In this document: positions 55,381-64,000 of the stretch, in pieces
How positions within the stretch are numbered: position 1 is the stretch's first letter
Layout: each line of letters opens with the position of its first letter
Assembly: GCA_035610835.1 (NCBI GenBank)
Contig: CM069446.1
Location: 65,927,191-65,991,190 of the forward strand
Direction: 5' to 3'
Length of the DNA stretch: 64,000 nucleotides
From: Ophiura sarsii
Taxonomy: Eukaryota; Echinodermata; Ophiuroidea; Amphilepidida; Ophiuridae
Notes under the pieces: generated by a model
What the model was told of the DNA's origin: nothing
Database searches by the model: none
Seen by the model: the letters and a program-made list of their open reading frames with translations, nothing else
Program-made: the position numbers and the translations under genes

Positions 55381-57677
55381 TTGACTTGACTTACTTGACT
55401 TAGGGCGGATGATTTTTCCGAACCACAATGCCTCTCCAGATCTTCCTATCCAACATAGCTGTCTTGATTTCTTCCACCTGCAGTCCTGTATCACGTTTGA
55501 GTATGTCAATGTAGGTCAGGGCTGGTCTACCACGCTTTCTTGCTCCGTGCTTTGGGATCCAATGTATAAGTTTGTGTACAAGCTCCTTGGACCCTCTGAA
55601 GCAGTGTCCAGCAAATCTTGCTCTGCGTTCTCTGATCTTGTCCGAGACTTTTGGCATGTCCCCATACAGGTTCTTATTTGTCACATGCTGACTCCAGTTG
55701 ATGTTGAACACAGATCTTAGCATCCTAGTGTAGCATCCATCCAGTTGTTTACCAAGCTTTGGGGTGACTGTCCATGCCTCACATCCATAAAGGAGGACGG
55801 ATTCTACTGTAGCTATGAACAGTCTTTCTTTGAGCTTTCTGGATAATGATTTAGCCTTCCATAGCTGACTAAGTTTGCCACAAGCTCTCCATGCAGCTGC
55901 CTTGCGTGTTTTGATGTCCTTTTCAGTGCTGTTCATCCAGGCTCCAAGGTATTTGAAGTCTTCCACTTTATCAAGGCGCATGCCTTCACTTGTGGTAATT
56001 ACAGGTACTTGCGTCTGGTTGAAGGACATGTACTTCGTCTTTGCAGCGTTCATTTTGAGCCCAACTCTTCCCACTGAAGTCTCCACTCTGTTTAGTAGTG
56101 CTTGCGCTTGAGACACTTCCTCAGAAAACAGTGCAATATCGTCAGCAAAGTCTAAGTCTGTTGATACGGTTGGTCCTATTCTTCTGCTGCTTCTTTTTGT
56201 TAGGTGGAATCCTAGTTCTTCTTCTTTGCCATCTATGGCCTCTCTTAGGGCATAGTCAAGAACAATGACAAAAAGATATGGAGCCAGGGTGTCTCCTTGT
56301 AGTACTCCAGCCAGTATCTCAAACACTTCTGTTTCTCCATCTGGTGATATGACCTTTGCCTTGGTGTCTTAAAGTTTGTATATGTCTGCTATCGCATTTG
56401 TAAGCTGATCGGGTACACCATAGGCTTTCAATATTTGCAGCATTCGTCCCCTATGTATTGTGTCAAACGCTTTCTTAAAGTCGATAAAGGTTATGATGGC
56501 TGGCAGGTTATTTGATCTTATTCCCTCAATAATTCTTCGAAGGGCAAGTATATGACCTACAGTGGTACGTCCTACTCTGAAGCCATTTTGATTAGCTCTT
56601 AGGTGGGCGTCGAGCTCCGGTCTAATTCTGTTGAGTATCATCTTGTTGTATAGCTTGGCAACAATTGAACTCAGGCTTATTCCACGGTAGTTACCTCCCA
56701 AGCTGAGATCGCCTGATTTCGGTATTGGTACTATGTTGAGAATGGACCACTGTTCTGGCTTTTTCCCGTTCAACAAGGCATCATTGCAGAAGTCGAGGAT
56801 GATGTTATCCAAATCACATCTTTTGAGCATTTCAGGTGTAATACCATCTTCCCCACAGCTTTTCCCCTCTACTAGTGCCTTCTTAGCCTTCTCATATTCC
56901 TCCAAGTCAAAGGTTCCTACTTTAATGTTGAGATCTGATAGTATTGGAGCAATTTCCTCATCTTCATTACTTATATGTGGTGGGCTCCCAAGTAGATTTT
57001 TGAAGTGAGTGTACCATGTTTAATCTCTCCTTTTGCGTGGACCCTTTGATTTGCCCCTTTCTTGTTGTCAGTCTTCCTGATATTTGGTTTATCAGTTTCC
57101 AACTCTTATACCATGCTTGCTGTTTATGTGAGCATTTTCTACCTCTCTTAGCTTATTGGTAAGGTCTTTCTCTTTCACTTGATCATAAGCCTCCCCTAGG
57201 CTCTTCTTAGCATCCTTATAATCTCTGCTATTTTCCTCATTGTTAGTGTCTAGTTGATATTTTGCGTAAGCTTCATCAATTTTTGTTCTCGCCCCGATAA
57301 CCTGGGCGTCTTTTGAGAATTAGATTCTTTTCTCTTTCTTCCTCGCCGGAATGACTTCTTCTGCAGCTTCTTGAGTGGCTGTAATGAACCTTGTGTATTT
57401 CTCAGTTGCAGTTTCTACGTCATCCTGAAGGGGCTGAAACCTATTGCGCACCTCTATACTGTATTTAGCTTGTAGATCTTGATCAGTTGTCAATAGATTC
57501 CAATCGTACTGCTTTTTCCGTTTGATGATCTTACTCTTCCTGAGGCTTAATCGGATGCTAGCAGAGACTATTCTATGGTCAGATCCCACACTAGCAAAGG
57601 TGTTGTATGCTTCAGAATTTTGAACACTGTTTCGCCATTTCCGCCTGACAAGGATGTAGTCCAGCTGTAGTTTATTT
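55381..57677 (-). pseudogene. RTE-type LINE, 5'-truncated, inserted in satellite
   Basis: Minus strand, in order: endonuclease C-terminus with SVGSDHRIVSASIRLSLRKS (57320-57709), a frame-broken linker (57000-57320), reverse transcriptase with GITPEMLKRC, NYRGISLSSIVAKLYNKMIL and FIDFKKAFDTIHR (56369-56905), a stop, then GVLQGDTLAPYLF, DLDFADDIALF, KYLGAWMNS and YGCEAWTVTPKLGKQLDGCY, ending in GARKRGRPALTYIDILKRDT (55400-56326). Motifs fit the RTE clade. The 3' end is a short repeat (aagtcaagtaagtcaagtca), as in RTE elements. In-frame stop near 56367 and frameshifts near 57010 and 57310 inactivate it. Confidence 0.9.
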
Positions 57678-58445
57678 ATGATATCACACGATTTTACATA
57701 TGATATCACATGATGTGATGCCCATATGATGTCACATATGATTTCACATATGAAATCACATATGATATTACATAATTATGATATCACATATGATATCACA
57801 TTATGATATCACTTATGATAGTACCTACACATGTATGATTTCTCATTATGATATTACATATACTTTCGCATATGAAATCACATATGCTATCACATGATAT
57901 GATGCCTATATGATTTCAAATATCTTATTTGAAATCACATATGATATCATATATCACATATGATATCACATATCACATATGATATCACATATCACATATG
58001 ATATCACATATCACATATGATATCACATATCACATATCACATGAAATCACATATCACATATGAAATCAAATATGATATCACATATGATGTTACATAATTA
58101 TGATATCACATATGTTATCCCATATGATTTCACATTATGATATCACATGATTTCACATTATGATATATCATATGATATCACATATTATTTCACATATAAT
58201 ATTACATAATATGATATCACATATGATATCACATTTAATTTTACATATGATATCACATATTATGAAATCACACACGATTTCACATATCATATGATATTAT
58301 GCACATGTTATTTCACATGTCACATGATATTATGCACATTATCATTTCACATATCAAGTGATGTTACATTACATATGATATCCCATATGATATTATATAA
58401 TTATGATGTCACATAAATCCACTATTGTGATATCACATATTTATT
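57678..58445. repeat. CATATGATATCA satellite, right part (copy B)
   Basis: Continues the array after the LINE. It includes an extra run of perfect catatcacatatgatatca units at 57945-58040 that copy A has fewer of, so array length differs between the copies. Confidence 0.9.
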
Positions 58446-59874
58446 TAATATCCATGGATTGTAAAAACAGGGCGGAATCCGGGCATATCATTTCATAATA
58501 ATATTCGTTCAGGATCACTTTATTCTAACACCTTAATTAAATTATAGTAGAGTGCTAATCAGGCCCATTTGGGTAAGTGGTTATCTTTTCCATCGTATTT
58601 TTAGCATTGATTGTTATCATACTAATAAAACAAGAACATTATATTTAGCTTAATTACACAGCACACTTTTCTGGCCATATACCCTGCCCCTGACGTTGAT
58701 GATGAATTAAAGACTGCCCAGTCATAAGGTGTACAGGTAGGTTCAATTAGTCGTTCATGCAATCGGCAATTTTACCAAACTTGGGGGATATTGGCAATTG
58801 TTTAAACCGCATGAAATATACGAAAACACAACTTGTTTCCTTTTAAACCCAATACAAAATATTGATTCGTGCAAACCGTGTTATTTCAATATCATATTAT
58901 ATATTCATAATATCGCCATCAACGGCCGTTTTCCCCGCAGAGTTGCAATCAATATCCATTGTTGATAGTTTAAATAAGTGCCTCCACATATTCAGATCTT
59001 GTAAACATCTCAAACGAACTGAAGAAAAAAAACTATTAAATAACATACTGATCAGATACTGATCAGATACAAACTGATGAACTGACAAAAATGTGCATTA
59101 TTCTGGAATACCCCCACGCAATGTATAATAATACCATCCAATACAGCTAGAGTGACATGGTAGTAAATTGGATTATGAACATTCTGTGTTCTAGAATACA
59201 GAATCTTACAGAATCTCTCATCCTAACACTTGCTGTTTATTCCATCAGAATACGAGAATATATTCTGAGCATGGTAATTATCATTGGATTGAGGTCAAGC
59301 ATCCTATGTTACTACCGTGTGATTCTACAGTTATTGTATTGGCTGATAATACACTGTATTGCGTAAAACGTTGAGTGTGAAAACCGCAATTATTTCGTCC
59401 CAACATTTAACTAAGACTGATCGAAGTGAATCAACGAGATTGGTTTCCAAAATCGTCAGATGTTGCAAGAGGGCGTTATCTTTGTTTTGATTTGCCCAGG
59501 GTTGGCATGGTTATTGGTAAAACAATGAGTGAATGGGGGAAAAATGGTTATGAATGTTTATATCTTCACACTTATGTATATCATGCCAGTATGTAAAACC
59601 AATTATATGAATACAAAGATGATGTTTAATAATAAAACATGGTCAAAATTGGAATAAAACAGAACTTGTAAGTGTGGTTTATTACTATAGAAAACAGGAC
59701 ACCAAGCGCCTAACAGTATGCGATTATCCTCTATTGAGACGAATTCGCATCCAACAGAAGAACTTTCACGCATCGAACTCTTCGTGTTGTTAGAGTACAA
59801 TGAGCTCCGATGTCTGTCTAAAAGTAAGAAATTCATATTAGGATGATTTGAGACCTAGCATCACAAAATGAGAG
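58446..59874. other. Non-coding stretch of segment copy B
   Basis: Counterpart of 21736-23139. Includes the copy B version of the possible exon (minus strand, 59603-59820: SLYSNNTKSSMRESSSVGCE). No other supported feature. Confidence 0.4.
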
Positions 59875-60393
59875 TTAAAGGGACACAGAAAGATTTCTCA
59901 AAAAATGAAATTCAATATTTTCACCTTGTTTAGATAGATGGATATACATAAAAACCCTCGCATGCAAGATGTCTTCAAAAAATGTCAGTAAAATTTAAAA
60001 TAATAAAGACATTTTCTTAGCATTTCCGAAGGTATATTAGTGCTTTCACTCTGTTTGTATTTTGGTTAAAAGTCACCACCAATTGAATCAGGGAGGTCAT
60101 GACTATGCATCATGTAACAAGCCATGGGTGGTCTTCAAGTTTTCTGAATAAACATGAAACAATTAAGTAAGAAGCCATCTCTGGCCTTTTAGATGAATTC
60201 GGGTAGTTTCGATGTGATCATATCGAAACTCAAAACGCTATCAAATCCATGACTTTCACATGAAATATTGCAAATTAAGCTCTATCATTTTGGGTGGTAG
60301 TTAGTACGTATATAAGCATTACGTATATGAGAAAAATCAACTTCTGAAAAAATTGAGGGCTCACTCCATGAAGGATCTCTTAGTCCCCCTTAA
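59875..60393. mobile_element. TTAA-flanked MITE, copy B, intact right end
   Basis: Counterpart of 23140-23650. Here the right terminus is complete (ggatctcttagtcccccttaa-like), pairing with the left ttaaagggacacagaaagat. TTAA at 59875-59878 and 60390-60393. Confidence 0.8.
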
Positions 60394-60777
60394 AGGTATA
60401 TTATGTGATCTTTCCAGGGAACGTCCTCAACATCGAAAAAAAAATGAAAGCAGATTTTCTTGCAGATTTACAGTTAAACAGTAAGGAGCTTTCGATATGG
60501 ACGACGGCAAGTATATCAATTAGTACCCCTAAACATCGATACCTCGATGCTGTAATGGATACCCTAAAGTGCGATGCCCCTAAACAGTACCACTTTTTCA
60601 GAAATACGTCGACGTCAAAAACAATGATTTGAAGTAATTAGGAATCGTATCGCTCTGTAACTCAGAATATATTTATGATTTATGATCAGAAATGTAAATC
60701 TGCAAGAGAATCTTCTTTCTAAAAAGAATCATGACTAGAGTGTGCCCCCTGTAAAAGATCACATAATATGCCTTTAA
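60390..60777. mobile_element. TTAA-flanked MITE, copy B of 23647-24036
   Basis: Ends ttaaaggtatattatgtgat / atcacataatatgcctttaa. It shares its left TTAA with the preceding MITE, as in copy A. Confidence 0.85.
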
Positions 60778-61075
60778 GGTCGTTCATCCTTAGGCTGTGT
60801 ATCAGATTACCACGTTTAATAGTATTGGGTTCGAAAGAGAAGACATGGCAGTACCAGTCGATAGGAATTATTTTATTGGAAAGTCTGGCGACGTACGGAA
60901 TAGTAAGACGAGCTGTAACAGGGTGACATGCCCATGCTGTGTCTACCACGTGACCTGTCGACGGATCAATTGCCTGATGAAGTCAACGGTAATTTGGATA
61001 ATTATGATACACAAAACGAAACACAAGCAATCTTTGACCCCAAATTGAGTTCAAAGGTCAATTTAATATCCACGT

Positions 61076-61406
61076 TTAAAGGCATGTTATGTGATCATGT
61101 TATGAGAGTAGCGCCCTCTATCATTGATTTTTACTATGAAAGCAGATTTTCTTGCAGATTTGCATTTTGTATCATAAATCATTAAGGTCTTCTAAGTTAC
61201 AGATCGATACGATTCCTAAATACTTCAAAATCATGGTTTGAAAAAAAATTCACTTAAAGCCATGACTTTGAGGTTAATAGGAATCGTATCGCTTTGTAAC
61301 TTGGAATGTATTCATGATTTATGATCAGAAAAGTAAATCTGCAAGAAAATCTGATTCCATTTTTTTTCTCGAGGATTGAAAAAAAGATCACATAATATAC
61401 CTTTAA
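61076..61406. mobile_element. TTAA-flanked MITE, copy B of 24327-24708
   Basis: Ends ttaaaggcatgttatgtgat / atcacataatatacctttaa. About 50 bp shorter than in copy A through internal deletions (near 61245 and 61380). Confidence 0.85.
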
Positions 61407-62515
61407 GGAACATTTTGGAATTTTACCCCAGTATCAATCTACTTATGATCAACATAATATGTAAGTATTGTAATTCTACCACTGTCTATCATGGCGTACC
61501 GCTATTTAAAATGATGATGTAGCCTATGCATACCAATATCTCTCTAAGCTTTTAATGCTAATTATCAACACCCGTCGGTTTTTCATGTTGTTTTGGCGGA
61601 CCCCACTAGATGCTAACGAGTAATCATTACTCAATGGTCCTAGTGACTACAACACAAGACACACGTTTAGTAATTTGAATGATGCTCACTCTGATTAGGC
61701 CTAAAATAGCTATAAATGACTGCGAATGTTCATTTTATCTATAGAGAGTAGTTAAAAAAAATATTGACGGACTTCAAAAAAAAAAATAGCTTCATAATTT
61801 CTGTCAGGATGAAGCTTTGGTCAAAGTCTACTAATATAAAAAAGTATGTCATCGCTAGGCCTTCGTTGCCATAGAAACTGCCAACACTTCTAAATGACAC
61901 GTTTTGGCCAATTTCAGCAGATTACTAATGCTAAAAAAAACATAAAACCTTTCAGGGTTCACCATATGAAGGAAAGGTAAAGGTAGAACTGTAGAGTCAC
62001 GTGCTTTTCAATAGTGGAACATCGACTGATTAAAATGCAGTTGCCAAACGACCATCTTGCCCTACTCGGGATAAACTACTGCTTGAAGTAGGGGTGATTT
62101 TTGTAAAATATTTTCCCTGAAATAAGTCAACGTTCAACGTTCAATGAGCTGTAAACCCTAAAGTGGTGCTCTTATTTATTACTTTTTCAGCGTGGCTTGA
62201 CTAGGAAGTACTTCACCCAAAATGAGCAAAAAAAGTTGTCGGTAATTTTAACGTAGGCAAACAGTGTTACCAGAACGTTTGATTATCGGATGTTGGCTCC
62301 CATTTAGCATTTTGATGGATTACTTGTACCATTTATGAGCATTTTGTCACCAGTCATGAAGGAGGATTACGATATATAATGTTGCTGTATTAAATATTCT
62401 TATCGACGTTTCACAATCGATTTGTCTGGTGGTTTATGAAGGAATGGTTAAGGCTAGGGTATTGTGCATAGTGCACTAAAGTATTATAATTGTAAGTGAT
62501 TAGACATACGACAAT
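61407..62515. other. Downstream flank of LRR-GPCR copy B
   Basis: Collinear with 24709-25717, with only small indels. No further gene supported. Confidence 0.4.
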
Positions 62516-64000
62516 TCAGTTGCGAGTAATAATGGTCGAAGCCACGGCGTCTTTCTTGGCTCTTTGTTTTTTCTTATAAACAGAGATCATTTCTGCGATT
62601 GTGTACAGGTATGGATTAATGGCAGAATTCAAGGGCATAACGAAATTTACTGCCCATGCGTATACAGAAGGGGGTAGGGTAATCACCCGTAACTGAACCA
62701 AAATTCCCAGAATTATAATTGGAAACCAGCAAAGAAAGTCCGTCACCACTATGGCTGATACTTTCATTGCAAGTCTTATCTGTTCGTGTAAATCACGATT
62801 ACGTCCAGATCGTTTTGATGAATTATAAACTTCCACAACTATCAATAAGTAGCTTCCGAGAACAACCAAGTAGCAAACACCGTTAAGGCCAAGAAACACT
62901 GCCACTGAATAATACAAGCCGTTAACATATCCTGTAAATTGTGTATCGAATATCTGCTTATGGTAGCCAAAGGTTGTACCGTCTACATATATTTTAATAT
63001 TATTATGTGTATTCGAGTACGTTTTGGTCAAAGCTAATGGTAAACCAATACATACATGGGAGTTGTCATAGAACCTGAAGTTTTTTCCGGCTAAAATGGA
63101 TGGGACAACACCCAATGTCAAAGCCATATCGTTGCTGCAGTAAAGCAAGTGGTTCGTTTTCCTAATTTATTAGTAGAGTATGGCATCATAATATTAATGC
63201 ATCTGTCAATACTGATTAATGTCACAAAGAATACCGACCCTTCACTTGACGTTATGGCCAAGGCTCCAGCTAATCTACAAGTAATACTGGATCTCCAAGT
63301 GTTCGAATGCATGGGAAAGTTTTCCCCGAAATAGATGTCAGCACATGCCATTAATGTCATGTATACGCCCATTAGTGAATCTGTAATGGCAAGGTTATTT
63401 AGAAGTATGTCTTGTACACTAATTTCTTTGCCTTTTTCTCTTTTCATATGTTTCCAAATCAAAACGAATAAGTTGCCATCAAGTGCATTCAAACCGATAA
63501 CCCACATCATGACCACTAAAGTCCTGTCAGATAATAGCCGATCACACGTTAGAAATGGTGATCTGTCATCCGATGCAGAACACAAAACACCAGGAGGATT
63601 GAAACACTCACATATTTCTTTTTGACTTACAAACAATTCTGAATTGCCTGGCAGACTGGAGAAGGAATCTTGGTTAACGCGTGTGAGCTTGTTGTACCTG
63701 ACATTTATGAATGTTAATCTGGGCAGATAATTTCCGAGAGGAAATTGGACGAAACTATTGTTCGCCAAATCGACGAAAGTCAAATTTATTGTATATTGGA
63801 ACGCGTCAGGGTCAAGTTCTCTAAGCTGATTGGAGTTCAGGCGTAAAATTCGCAAATAGGTTAACCGGTGGAACAAGACAACGTCTAGCCTATGCAATTG
63901 ATTTATGTGCAAAAAGAGATATTTCAAGTTCATTAAGCCATGAAACACATTGCCAGGTAATACAACTAACCTATTGCCATTCAATGAAAGTAATCTTAAG
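62516..64000 (-). pseudogene. LRR-GPCR copy B, partial at window end, frameshifted in TM4
   Basis: Matches residues about 588-1062 of the copy at 25718-29020, covering the last LRRs, hinge and 7TM. A net loss of 7 nt around 63118 (copy A 26377-26383) shifts the frame in TM4 after CFTAATIWL. The second reading piece (62516-63148) covers TM4 to TM7 and ends in a short basic tail, KKKQRAKKDAVASTIITRN, that copy A lacks. Substitutions are few (for example G/S before IDRC, T/A in TM5, T/N in TM7). If the frameshift is real, the allele or paralogue is dead. An assembly or read error is also possible. The N-terminal part lies outside the window. Confidence 0.8.

Larger units (their letters stand above)
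48398..64000 (+). repeat. Large duplicated segment, copy B
   Basis: Collinear with 15158-27266 and in the same orientation, starting immediately after the gap and continuing to the window end. It is 3.5 kb longer through a mariner-type MITE (49512-50070), an RTE LINE (55381-57677), extra sequence at about 51490-53405 and an additional repeat at about 53500-53860. It lacks the insertion at 17671-19009. Confidence 0.95.

Noticed and set aside
55409..57008. Plus-strand ORFs in the RTE region
   Set aside because: Antisense to the RTE reverse transcriptase on the minus strand.

Overview
This is a eukaryotic nuclear window, AT-rich and crowded with transposons. The coding sequence consists of a spliced Calx-beta membrane-protein gene, an apparently intronless leucine-rich-repeat GPCR, and fragments of Tx1/L1-, RTE- and CR1/L2-type LINEs. 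Together these suggest a marine invertebrate, most plausibly a deuterostome such as an echinoderm. The species cannot be fixed from the sequence alone.

Layout. (1) 1-14.3 kb: the 3' part of a plus-strand gene whose ten visible exons encode a C-terminal half-domain and four complete Calx-beta domains, then one transmembrane helix and a short tail ending in PPWY. Each domain is encoded by a short plus a long phase-1 exon. Its introns are filled with non-autonomous DNA transposons, a tRNA-derived SINE, a pentanucleotide microsatellite and a stray copy of one exon's 3' end. (2) 15.2-27.3 kb and 48.4-64 kb: two copies, in the same orientation, of one segment. The second begins directly after a 100-N assembly gap, so it may be a true segmental duplication or an uncollapsed alternative haplotype. 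Each copy carries transposon insertions the other lacks. (3) 25.7-29.0 kb, minus strand: an 1100-residue LRR-GPCR (LGR/GRL101-like) with about 18 LRRs. Its partial second copy lies at 62.5-64.0 kb. Copy A has an altered C-terminal tail, and copy B a frameshift in TM4. (4) 29.2-48.3 kb: no convincing host gene. It holds foldback and mariner-like elements, hAT-like elements with 8-bp target duplications, a higher-order tandem repeat, a minisatellite, a Tx1/L1-like LINE interrupted by a DNA transposon, a C-rich repeat block and a CR1/L2-like LINE fragment.

No microbial operons, CRISPR arrays or functional RNA genes were found. The most informative signals are structural: precise target-site duplications with matching empty sites, a 26-bp near-palindrome array carried by both segment copies, a satellite made of self-complementary words, and the complementary lesions in the two GPCR copies. 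The two host genes are not obviously linked in function: one is probably a cell-surface or matrix adhesion protein, the other a receptor.
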